Positions 1-6,355 of a DNA stretch of 11,775 bases are shown here, piece by piece. Each line of letters starts with the position of its first letter. Positions within the stretch are counted from its first letter, which is position 1. The notes below the pieces were generated by a model that was not told the DNA's origin, did not search any database, and saw only the letters and a list, made by a program, of their open reading frames with translations. A program made the translations under genes and the position numbers. Source of the stretch: Thermoleophilia bacterium (lineage in GTDB: Bacteria; Actinomycetota; Thermoleophilia; Gaiellales; Gaiellaceae); the NCBI GenBank assembly GCA_025936595.1, contig JAICTB010000052.1, positions 1 to 11,775 of the forward strand, in the 5' to 3' direction.

Positions 1-560
1 CGCCGGGTGTGCGCGCCCAGCCGGTCGCCGAGCCGGGCGAGATCGTCGACCGTGTCCACGTCATCCATGAGATTCGGTGCCTCGAACGGCCGCGACGGCC
101 CGAGCGCCGCGAACCGTTCCGCGCTGCCGGGCCCGTAGACCGGCTGGAACAGCCGGCCGTCGGAGAGCGCGAGCGCGTTCGTCGTGCCGTCCGCCGCCGG
201 GACGTAGGCGAGCCCGCCGTCGGGAAGGGCGCCTGCGAGTGCGAGCACGTCACGGGTGGTCGCGCACGGCAGGTCGGCGTTCACGACGAGGTACGGCGCG
301 GGGAGCCCACGCGCGGCCGCAGCGTCGAGCGCCGCGCGCACGGCGGCGCCCTGGCCGTGACGCGGGTCGGCGACGTGCAGAGCCCCGGCGGGCAGCGCCG
401 GCGCCTGTGCGGAGACGACGACGAGCGGCCCGACGGGCGCGATCGCGTCGAGCACGTCGGCGAGCATCGCCTCGGCGAGACGCTCGCGATCGTGCTCCGA
501 AACGCGCGTGAGGCGCCGCTTCGGGTCGCTGCTTCGGAAGGGAACGACGACCGTCGCCAT
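1..560 (-). CDS. cofC: 2-phospho-L-lactate / phosphoenolpyruvate guanylyltransferase (CofC/FbiD family), 3' end outside window
   Basis: The reading frame starts at ATG (558-560) and stays open for 186 codons to the left edge, so the C-terminus is missing. The family transfers GMP from GTP to 2-phospholactate or phosphoenolpyruvate, making the activated side-chain precursor of coenzyme F420 in the cytoplasm. Visible family marks are a nucleotide-binding start VVVPFRSSDPKRRL (residues 4-17, matching the usual VPVK...KSRL), the metal/nucleotide loop NADLP (94-98), GTTNALAL (125-132), YGPGS (142-146) and a C-terminal DDVDTVDDL (166-174). The MobA-like fold and the TNAL plus GPGS pair favour CofC over other guanylyltransferases. 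Whether it uses phospholactate (CofC) or phosphoenolpyruvate (FbiD) cannot be read from the sequence; actinobacterial precedent favours the latter. It is divergent from the PolX gene across only 20 bases. There is no Shine-Dalgarno before the ATG, and a TAGTGT box lies 9 bases upstream. Confidence 0.8.
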   Translation of the reverse strand, partial: MATVVVPFRSSDPKRRLTRVSEHDRERLAEAMLADVLDAIAPVGPLVVVSAQAPALPAGALHVADPRHGQGAAVRAALDAAAARGLPAPYLVVNADLPCATTRDVLALAGALPDGGLAYVPAADGTTNALALSDGRLFQPVYGPGSAERFAALGPSRPFEAPNLMDDVDTVDDLARLGDRLGAHTR

Positions 561-569
561 CGCTCGGAG

Positions 570-597
570 ACACTACCGAGGTGACCCCGCTCGACAA
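570..597 (-). promoter_or_regulatory. Candidate leaderless promoter of cofC
   Basis: On the minus strand TTGTCG (597-592) and TAGTGT (575-570) are separated by 16 bases. The -10 box ends 9 bases before the cofC ATG, so transcription would begin at or just before the start codon. The -35 element lies inside the 5' coding end of the divergent PolX gene. Boxes were matched by eye to the actinobacterial TANNNT and TTGNCN patterns. Confidence 0.4.
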
Positions 598-2197
598 CGG
601 CGCGATCGCCGAGCGCCTGGAGACGCTCGCCGCGTTGCTCGATCTCGCGGGTGCGAGCTACTACAGCGTGCGCGCCTACCGGCGGGCGGCCGAGCTCGTG
701 CGCGCGACACCGGCTCCCGTCGCGGAGCTCGTCCGCGGCGGCCGCGTGCGGGCGCTGCGCGGGATCGGGCCGGCGATCGAGGCGCGCCTCGTGGAGCTGG
801 TCGAGACCGGTCGCCTCGCCGAGATCGACGAGCTCGAAGCCGAGGTACAGCCCGAGCTCGTCGCGCTCGGGCGCCTGGTCGGGCTCGGCCCGCAGCGCAT
901 GGTCGACCTCGGGCGGTCGCTGCAGATCAGAACGGCCGCGGATCTCCGCGAGGCCGCGGAGGCCGGGCGGCTGAGAACGGTTGCCGGGATCGGTCCGGCG
1001 ACAGAGGCGAAGATCCAGGCGGCGCTCGCGCGTCCGCGCGTGTCCCCGCGGCAGAGCCTGCTCCTGAACAGGGCGTGGCAGCTCGTCGGTGGAATCGCCG
1101 AGTCGCTCGGCGGCGTGGCGGCGGGCGATCCCCGGCGCTGGCGCGACGCATCGGAGCGGCTGGCCGTCGTCGTCCCCTCGGACGACCCGAACGAGGTGGT
1201 CGAGCGGTTCGCTGCGCTGCCGGAGATCGTGACGATCGTCGAGCGCGAGAAGCACCGTGCCCTCGGAGTGACCGTCGAGGGCATCCCGGTCGAGCTCGTG
1301 GTCGCGGCACCTGCGCGCTTCGGTACCGAGCTCCTCCGCGCAACGGGAAGCGACGAGTACGTCGCCTCGCTCGGCGAGCTGGCCGATGCACCCGATGAAG
1401 CCGGCGTCTACGCCGCGCTCGGCTTGCCGTACCTTCCCCCGGAACTCCGCGAGCGGCCGTTCGCGGGCGCTCCGCCGGCGTTGCTCGAGCAGCGCGCGAT
1501 CCGCGGCGACCTGCACGTGCACACGACCTGGTCGGACGGCAAGGCATCGGTGCTCGAGATGGGCCGCGCGGCGCGCGAGCTCGGCTACGACTACATCGCG
1601 ATCTGCGACCACACTCGCAACGTCCGCGTCGTGCCGGGCCTCGACGCGGACGACGTGCGGCGCCAGGGAGAGGAGATCGCGGCGGCGAACGACGAGCTCG
1701 CGCCGTTCCGGATCCTCCGCGGCAGCGAATGCGACATCCTCGCCGACGGCACGCTTGACCTTCCCGATGACGTGCTCGGCGAGCTCGACTGGGTGCAGGC
1801 GTCGGTGCACGCGGGACAGCGCCAGTCGAGGGGGCAGCTGACGATGCGGACGCTGGAGGCCGTGCGCCATCCGGCGGTGCGATCGATCAGCCATCCGCAG
1901 GGGCGCATCATCAACCACCGGCCGCCGAATGCCGTGGATCTCGAAGCGGTGTTCGCCGCCTGCGCCGAGAACGGCACGGCGGTCGAAACGAACGGCCTGC
2001 CGGACCGCATCGACCTGAGCGCCGAGCTGGTACGCGACGCGATCAACGCCGGCGTGCCCGTGACCTGCTCGACCGATGCGCATTCGGTGCGCGGGCTGGG
2101 GAACATGCGGCTCGCGGTCGCAACTGCACGACGCGGTTGGGCAACCGCAGACGACATCCTGAACACGCGCCCGCTGCCGGAGATCCTCCGGCGATAG
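581..2197 (+). CDS. polX: PolX-family protein with degenerate polymerase site and intact PHP phosphoesterase domain
   Basis: 538 residues with a GTG start (581), close to the roughly 570 usual for bacterial PolX. Residues 1-150 hold the 8-kDa-like helix-hairpin-helix region (LRGIGPAIEARL at 59-70, VAGIGPATEAKI at 134-145). Residues 155-265 are the palm and 305-538 the PHP domain. All nine PHP metal ligands are visible: H312, H314, D319 (GDLHVHTTWSDG), H344, E383, H410, H438, D499 and H501. The C-terminal RRGW...DILNT motif is also typical. In the palm, the G-S-x-R-R-(x6)-D-x-D motif reads GDPRRWRDASERLA (182-195). By position the two catalytic aspartates are R193 and A195, the serine is D183, and the third aspartate (V-D-L) is E238. 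I infer a nuclease or phosphoesterase role in DNA repair without polymerase activity. It converges on the 89-residue gene 4 bases away. There is no clear ribosome-binding site; only a poor -10 match (GACACT, 569-574) precedes it. Confidence 0.9.
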   Translation: MTPLDNGAIAERLETLAALLDLAGASYYSVRAYRRAAELVRATPAPVAELVRGGRVRALRGIGPAIEARLVELVETGRLAEIDELEAEVQPELVALGRLVGLGPQRMVDLGRSLQIRTAADLREAAEAGRLRTVAGIGPATEAKIQAALARPRVSPRQSLLLNRAWQLVGGIAESLGGVAAGDPRRWRDASERLAVVVPSDDPNEVVERFAALPEIVTIVEREKHRALGVTVEGIPVELVVAAPARFGTELLRATGSDEYVASLGELADAPDEAGVYAALGLPYLPPELRERPFAGAPPALLEQRAIRGDLHVHTTWSDGKASVLEMGRAARELGYDYIAICDHTRNVRVVPGLDADDVRRQGEEIAAANDELAPFRILRGSECDILADGTLDLPDDVLGELDWVQASVHAGQRQSRGQLTMRTLEAVRHPAVRSISHPQGRIINHRPPNAVDLEAVFAACAENGTAVETNGLPDRIDLSAELVRDAINAGVPVTCSTDAHSVRGLGNMRLAVATARRGWATADDILNTRPLPEILRR

Positions 2198-2201
2198 CCG
2201 G

Positions 2202-2471
2202 CTAGCCCGGGCGGCCGCCGCCGGGCATGTCGCGCACGTCGAGCCAGTGCGTGCCGCGCAGCGCTTCGGCGACCCGCGGATCCGTGTGCGCCGGATTGAA
2301 GACGTGCGCATCGCGGTCGCAGCACACCGCCACCTCGTCCGGCGAGAGCCCCTCGAGCTGCACGAACGCGTCGACCGGTATCTGGATCTCGCCTGTCGTG
2401 TAGTGCCGGAACTGGAGATCGGGCGCGATCTCCATCAGCGCGGGCCAGTCGGGGCAGGAACGAGAGCTCAC
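2202..2471 (-). CDS. Hypothetical 89-residue protein, last gene of the hem-ABC operon
   Basis: GTG start at 2471 whose bases overlap the stop of the ABC ATPase gene (GTGA, 2468-2471), which argues for translational coupling and fixes the start. I do not recognise the family. It has no signal peptide or membrane segment and is acidic in its middle. It carries C6 (SCPDWP), an adjacent pair C50-C51 (VAVCCDRDAHVF) and H56, H62 and H75, which could bind a metal, though no standard metal motif is present. The pattern IPVDAFVQLEGLSPDEVAVCC suggests a small alpha/beta fold. The coding end is very rich in G and C (residues PGGGRPG) and overlaps a hairpin. It ends in TAG, 4 bases from the PolX stop. 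The gene is judged real from the coupling and from its ordinary amino-acid composition, unlike the arginine-rich antisense frames. Confidence 0.7.
   Translation of the reverse strand: MSSRSCPDWPALMEIAPDLQFRHYTTGEIQIPVDAFVQLEGLSPDEVAVCCDRDAHVFNPAHTDPRVAEALRGTHWLDVRDMPGGGRPG
2205..2226. terminator. GC-only hairpin at the convergent end of polX and the small gene
   Basis: Outer arms GCCCGG (2205-2210) and CCGGGC (2221-2226) enclose GCGG/CCGC with a two-base bulge, giving a strong stem just past the PolX stop and inside the last codons of the small gene. No T tract follows on either strand, so a standard intrinsic terminator is not shown. It may block transcription in both directions or be a by-product of GC richness. 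Confidence 0.3.
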
Positions 2472-3691
2472 GCCCGCGGAATTGGCGCGGGCGCGCCGAT
2501 CTCCTGCATCGACCACTCACCGTCGAGCAGCACGGCGCCTGTCTGCGCTCCCGCCGGAAAGACGAAGAAGCGGACGGCGTCGTCGAGCGTGTGCAGGAGC
2601 CGGCCGGTCTCGCCGTCGCTGAGCACGAAGCGGAGGTGGAACCGTCCCTCCGCAAGCGGCAGCCGCGGCAGGTGGAACCGCAGCTCCCGCTCTCCGCCAC
2701 CGCCGTCCCACCCGAGCGCCGCGGTGTCCTGCGCCGCCGTCCCGAGCACGAGGCCGCCGTCGTCGCGAAGCTCGAGCGACACCCGCGGCGCGCGAACGGC
2801 CGCGTTCGCGGCGACGACGAGTCGTACCGTTGCGGGCTCTCCGGCCGCGAGCTGCGTGCGCTCCTCACCGTCGGCGTCGACGAGCTGCGCCGAGACGATG
2901 CGCGCCTCGCCGGTGCCCCACTCGCGCAACCCGGCCTCGAGCTCGTCGGGGTTCGCATCGGCCGCGAGCAAGCGCCGGTACGCGGCGATCGCCTCGCGCG
3001 TCTCTCCGTCGAACGCAACCTCGCCACCACGTAGGAGGACCGCGCGATCGCAGAGGCGCTCGACCGCCTGCGCGTCGTGCGAGACGAACAGGATCGTGCC
3101 GCCGCGATTCTTGAACTCCGCGATCTTGCCGAAGCACTTGCGCTGGAACTGCTCGTCACCGACCGCGAAGACCTCGTCGAGCAGCAGCACGTCCGACTGG
3201 ATGTGCGCCGCGACCGAGAAACCGAGGCGCATGAACATCCCCGACGAGTACGTGCGGACGGGCAGGTCGATGAACTTCTCGAGCTCCGCGAACGCAACGA
3301 TCTCGTCCATCACCTCGCGCACCCGCGCGCGCGGCAGGCCGTGAATCGACCCGTTCAGGTACACGTTCTCGCGGCCGGTGAAGTCCGGATGGAAGCCTGC
3401 GCCGAGCTCGAGCAGCGACGCGATGCGCCCGCCCGCCTCGACGCGGCCGGTGGTCGGCTTGATGATCCCCGAGATGACGCGCAGGAGCGTCGTCTTCCCC
3501 GAGCCGTTGCGGCCGACGAGCCCGACGGCGCCGCCCGGCTCGACCGTCAGCGAGACGTCGCGCAGCGCCTGCACGTCACGCATGCCGCTGCGCCCGCGCG
3601 AGACGAAAACGTCCTTGAGCGTCCGCTGTGGCTTCGCGTAGACGCGAAACGTGCGCGAGACGCGGTCGACGACGATCCGCCCGGAGATCAC
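2468..3691 (-). CDS. Polysaccharide ABC exporter ATPase, Wzt/TagH type with C-terminal extension
   Basis: 407 residues. The GTG start at 3691 is set by a GTGA overlap with the hemH stop (3688-3691); the longer open frame upstream is arginine-rich antisense. Residues 1-245 are the nucleotide-binding domain: Walker A GRNGSGKT (60-67), Q-loop region ELGAGFHPDFTGREN (95-109), signature YSSGM (148-152), Walker B VLLLDEVF (168-175) and H-loop H205. The stretch RTYSSGMFMRLGFSVAAH is diagnostic of the Wzt/TagH/KpsT export group. Residues 262-400 form a beta-rich extension like the Wzt C-terminal domain, which in Gram-negative O-antigen exporters recognises the glycan end. It powers export of a lipid-linked glycan at the cytoplasmic membrane face. 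The matching permease is the gene at 6318-7115, apart from it. Its own operon carries hemE and hemH. Confidence 0.9.
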   Translation of the reverse strand: MISGRIVVDRVSRTFRVYAKPQRTLKDVFVSRGRSGMRDVQALRDVSLTVEPGGAVGLVGRNGSGKTTLLRVISGIIKPTTGRVEAGGRIASLLELGAGFHPDFTGRENVYLNGSIHGLPRARVREVMDEIVAFAELEKFIDLPVRTYSSGMFMRLGFSVAAHIQSDVLLLDEVFAVGDEQFQRKCFGKIAEFKNRGGTILFVSHDAQAVERLCDRAVLLRGGEVAFDGETREAIAAYRRLLAADANPDELEAGLREWGTGEARIVSAQLVDADGEERTQLAAGEPATVRLVVAANAAVRAPRVSLELRDDGGLVLGTAAQDTAALGWDGGGGERELRFHLPRLPLAEGRFHLRFVLSDGETGRLLHTLDDAVRFFVFPAGAQTGAVLLDGEWSMQEIGAPAPIPRA

Positions 3692-4596
3692 AGGCTGGTC
3701 CGCACGTCGGCGGCGACCGCGTCGAGGGCACCGCGCACGATCCCGGCGAGCGCAAGGATGAAGCGCGGATCGTCGTTCGGCATCTCGATCCGGTCGAGCC
3801 GCAACCCGAGCTCGCGCGCCTTCTCCTGCGCCTCGTTGTCGATGTCCCAGCGAATCTCGAGGTGATCGGACACGAAGCCGACCGGGCAGACGAGCACGTC
3901 CTCGATACCGCGGCCGCTCAACGCGTCGAGATGGTCGAGGATGTCCGGACCGAGCCACGGCTCGCCGGTCGGCGACTCGCTCTGGAACGAGAACGACCAG
4001 TCCTCGACGCCCGCGCTGTCGGCGACGAGGCGCGCCGTCTCGAGCAGCTGGTCCTTGTACGGGTCGCCCTCCTCGAGGATGCGAGCGGGCAGCGAGTGCG
4101 CGGTGAAGACGACGTGGGCATCCGTGTCGCGGATGCGATCGGCAAGGAGCGCCACGAACCCCGGATCGTCGTGCCAGCTCTCCACGAAGAGGACCGTCGC
4201 GCGGTCGCCGACGGCAGCCTCGAGCAGCGTCTGGTAGCCGGCGATCGAGAGCCTGCTGTAGTGCGGCGCGAGCACGAGACCGACGAGCCGCGTCGCCCCG
4301 CCCGCGAGCGCCGCCTCCGCCGCGTCGGCGATGCGCGGCGTCCAGTGCTTCATGCCCGTGAAGACCGGCAGGCCGAGCTCCTCCTCGAGCGCCGCGCGCG
4401 TCGCCTCCGTGATCGCGTTCAGCGGGTTCGCGTCCTCGATCCCGAGGCTCCGGTAGCGGGAGACCAGGTCATCGAGATGCTCGGGCGCGATCGGCCGGCC
4501 GCCGCGGATGTCGGAGTAGTAGGCGGGCACGTCGGCGACCCGCTCGGGCGAGCCGTAGGCCATCAGGATCACTGCGCTGTGAGAGCTTCTAGACAC
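3688..4596 (-). CDS. hemH: Ferrochelatase, probably coproporphyrin III type (HemH/CpfC)
   Basis: 302 residues from GTG 4596, which overlaps the hemE stop by 8 bases; GTG 4572 (eight residues later) is an alternative. The enzyme inserts Fe2+ into a porphyrin at the end of heme synthesis. Catalytic residues are visible: the H167 motif VVFTAHSLP and E247 in FVSDHLE, 80 residues apart (81 between H183 and E264 of the Bacillus enzyme). Y14 in LMAYGSP matches the Tyr13 iron ligand of Bacillus CpfC, and QSESPTGEPWLGPD (206-219) is conserved. Actinobacteria use the coproporphyrin branch, so coproporphyrin III is the likely substrate. Only one cysteine (C236) is present, so the [2Fe-2S] cluster known from the mycobacterial enzyme is absent. 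The partner oxidase (CgoX) and ChdC are not in the window. Confidence 0.93.
   Translation of the reverse strand: MSRSSHSAVILMAYGSPERVADVPAYYSDIRGGRPIAPEHLDDLVSRYRSLGIEDANPLNAITEATRAALEEELGLPVFTGMKHWTPRIADAAEAALAGGATRLVGLVLAPHYSRLSIAGYQTLLEAAVGDRATVLFVESWHDDPGFVALLADRIRDTDAHVVFTAHSLPARILEEGDPYKDQLLETARLVADSAGVEDWSFSFQSESPTGEPWLGPDILDHLDALSGRGIEDVLVCPVGFVSDHLEIRWDIDNEAQEKARELGLRLDRIEMPNDDPRFILALAGIVRGALDAVAADVRTSL
4572..4588 (-). repeat. 17-base repeat, copy 1
   Basis: AGAAGCTCTCACAGCGC on the minus strand, directly after the hemE stop and inside the first codons of hemH. With the preceding GCGTGTCT it can form a bulged stem like that of the copy at 11121-11137. Confidence 0.6.
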
Positions 4597-5617
4597 GCGG
4601 CTCAACGGTAGCCTCCTGCACGAATTCGGCAAGCCGCGAGACCGTTCCGGGATCGGTGCGCGGCAGGACGCCGTGGCCCAGGTTGAAGATGTGGCCGGGG
4701 CGGCCGGCCGCGCGGTCGAGCACATCGCGTGCGGCGGCTTCGACCCGCCCCCACGGCCCGAGCAGCACGGCCGGGTCGAGGTTCCCCTGCACGCCACGTT
4801 CTTCACCGACGAGCGCCCAGCCCTCGTCGAGCGGGATGCGCCAGTCGAGCCCGATCACGTCGCCGCCCGCGCGCGTCATCGCGGGCAGGAGCGTCGCGGC
4901 GCCGGTGCCGAAGTGGATCGTCGGTGCGCCCGCGGCGGCCAGGATGCGGGCGGATGCCGGAGCGACGAACTCCTCGTAGTCGGCCGGCGACAGCGCACCC
5001 ACCCACGAGTCGAAGAGCTGCGCGACGCCGGCGCCGGCGCGAACCTGCGCCGCGAGATACGAGCCGAAGCAGGCCGCGAGCTTCTCCATCAGCGCATGCC
5101 ACACCTTTGGCTCCGAGTACATGAGCGCCTTGACCGTCGCGAACTCGCGCGACGGCTTGCCTTCGATCAGGTAGCCGGCGACGGTGAACGGCCCGCCGCA
5201 GAAGCCGACGACCGCCTGCTGCGGCGCCAGCTCGCCGCACACGATGCGGATCGCTTCGAGCAACGGGGCGAACGCCTCCTCGGGCTCGGGCACGCGCAGC
5301 CTCTCCACGTCGGCGAGCGTGCGCACGGGCTCCGCGACGACCGGCCCGACGCCCTCGACGAGGTCGACGTGCAGGCCCATCCCGAGCACCGGCGTCATGA
5401 TGTCCGCGAACATCACCGCCGCGTCGACACCGTGCCGGCGCACCGGCTGGAGCGTTACCTCCGCGCAGAGCTCCGGCGTCTGTGCGACTTCCCAGAACGA
5501 ATGACGCTCGCGAATCGCGCGGTATTCCGGCAGCGACCGCCCCGCCTGCCGCATGAACCACACGGGCGTGCGCTCGACCGGCTCGCACCGGGCGGCCCTG
5601 ACGAGGAGCGGCTCCAT
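4589..5617 (-). CDS. hemE: Uroporphyrinogen III decarboxylase
   Basis: 342 residues, ATG at 5617, full family length. It removes four carboxylates from uroporphyrinogen III to give coproporphyrinogen III in the cytoplasm. The N-terminal PVWFMRQAGR (18-27) supplies R23 and R27, and FADI supplies D72 in DAAVMFADI (65-73). Y149 (VAGYLIEGKPSREF), S204 (LFDSWVGALS) and H315 (FNLGHGVLPRTDP) match the known active-site Tyr, Ser and His. It is first in an operon with hemH (8-base overlap), the ABC ATPase and the 89-residue gene. No Shine-Dalgarno precedes the ATG; the 21-base gap to the divergent gene holds a TAGCCT box 8 bases before the start, so the message is probably leaderless. Confidence 0.97.
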   Translation of the reverse strand: MEPLLVRAARCEPVERTPVWFMRQAGRSLPEYRAIRERHSFWEVAQTPELCAEVTLQPVRRHGVDAAVMFADIMTPVLGMGLHVDLVEGVGPVVAEPVRTLADVERLRVPEPEEAFAPLLEAIRIVCGELAPQQAVVGFCGGPFTVAGYLIEGKPSREFATVKALMYSEPKVWHALMEKLAACFGSYLAAQVRAGAGVAQLFDSWVGALSPADYEEFVAPASARILAAAGAPTIHFGTGAATLLPAMTRAGGDVIGLDWRIPLDEGWALVGEERGVQGNLDPAVLLGPWGRVEAAARDVLDRAAGRPGHIFNLGHGVLPRTDPGTVSRLAEFVQEATVEPRV

Positions 5618-5624
5618 CCGAGGT

Positions 5625-5630
5625 TAGGCT
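5625..5630 (+). promoter_or_regulatory. Candidate leaderless -10 box of the Ig-like gene
   Basis: TAGGCT on the plus strand ends 8 bases before the GTG at 5639, the mirror image of the hemE box. No -35 match and no Shine-Dalgarno is visible. Together the two boxes form the short palindrome GGCTAGCC (5627-5634) with a flanking TTA. Confidence 0.42.
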
Positions 5631-5631
5631 A
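5626..5631 (-). promoter_or_regulatory. Candidate leaderless -10 box of the hemE operon
   Basis: TAGCCT on the minus strand ends 8 bases before the hemE ATG, placing the expected start of transcription at or next to the start codon. No convincing -35 is visible. It shares five base pairs with the opposed box of the next gene (5625-5630). Confidence 0.45.
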
Positions 5632-5638
5632 GCCGTCG

Positions 5639-6355
5639 GTGTCGAAGGGACCCCTCGTCGTCCGCTGGGGCGCGCCGCCCGACGCGTCGCCGCGCGCGGG
5701 CGCGGTCGAGACCGTTCCGGTCGAGCTCGAGAACGCCGGCACGATCGCGTGGCACGAGGGAATCAACGTCGCCTACCACTGGCTCGACGACCGCGACAAC
5801 CCGATCGTCTGGGACGGTTACAGGACGCCCGCGCCCCCGCTCGCGCCCGGCGAGAGCGGGATCGTCTCCGTTCGCGTGCGCGCGCCGATCCCGCCCGGCC
5901 CCTACCGCCTCGCGTTCGACCTGGTCGCCGAGCGGCGCGCGTGGTTCTCGGAGCTCGGCAGCCCGACGCTCACGCGCGACGTCGTCGTCGCCGAGCGGCC
6001 GGGCGAGCCGAGTGCGTCGCTCCCGCCGGACGTCGAGCCGGCGGCGGACTGGGCCGAGCGCGTCCGGGCCGCGCACGCGGAGGGCTACGGCGTCGTCGCC
6101 GGCGCGATCGAATGGAGCGGCGGGCTGCTCAACCCCCGGCCGCGAGCCCTCTCCCCGTACGAGCCGGGCCCCGGCCGCATCCCCGGCTTCACTGCGGCGC
6201 TGCTCTGCCCGTCGGTGCTCCCGGGCATCGAGCTCGAGCGGCTCGACGACGTCGCCGGCCTGCCGGCGTTCGCCGCCCCGCGCGAAGAGCCGTGGATCTA
6301 CGACGGACGGATCGTGCTCAGAGCTCGACCGCGATCCGGTCGTCGACCCGTGTGA
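5639..6355 (+). CDS. Protein of unknown function with N-terminal Ig-like domain
   Basis: 238 residues, GTG start. Residues 5-118 look like an immunoglobulin-type beta-sandwich of the NBR1-like/CARDB-like sort: ENAGTIAWHEGINVAYHW (31-48), VWDGYRTPAPPLAPGE (57-72), RAPIPPGPYRLAFDLVAE (81-98) and WFSELG (102-107). I know this pattern as an accessory domain beside actinobacterial glycosyltransferases. The second half (130-228) is not recognised; it is rich in proline and glycine with motifs LLNPRPRALSPYEPGPGR and AAPREEPWIYDGRI. There is no signal peptide or membrane segment, so it is predicted cytoplasmic. The last ten residues (RARPRSGRRPV) are read from DNA antisense to the permease end (38-base tail-to-tail overlap) and look low-constraint. 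Its position beside the exporter permease suggests, without proof, a role in polysaccharide assembly. Confidence 0.75.
   Translation: MSKGPLVVRWGAPPDASPRAGAVETVPVELENAGTIAWHEGINVAYHWLDDRDNPIVWDGYRTPAPPLAPGESGIVSVRVRAPIPPGPYRLAFDLVAERRAWFSELGSPTLTRDVVVAERPGEPSASLPPDVEPAADWAERVRAAHAEGYGVVAGAIEWSGGLLNPRPRALSPYEPGPGRIPGFTAALLCPSVLPGIELERLDDVAGLPAFAAPREEPWIYDGRIVLRARPRSGRRPV

Noticed and set aside
281..2311. Long minus-strand open frame antisense to the PolX gene (676 codons)
   Set aside because: Arginine-, histidine- and aspartate-rich composition with no recognisable domain; the opposite strand carries a clear PolX/PHP protein. Such frames are expected at this GC content because stops are rare.
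2468..3691. ABC ATPase as a heme exporter subunit because of its operon
   Set aside because: The YSSGM...RLGFSVAAH signature and the C-terminal extension are of the polysaccharide/teichoic-acid export type, not the Ccm or heme-export type; operon position alone is weak evidence.
3692..3958. Upstream extension of the ABC ATPase frame
   Set aside because: Low-complexity basic sequence inside hemH; GTG 3691 gives a normal ATPase N-terminus and stop/start coupling.
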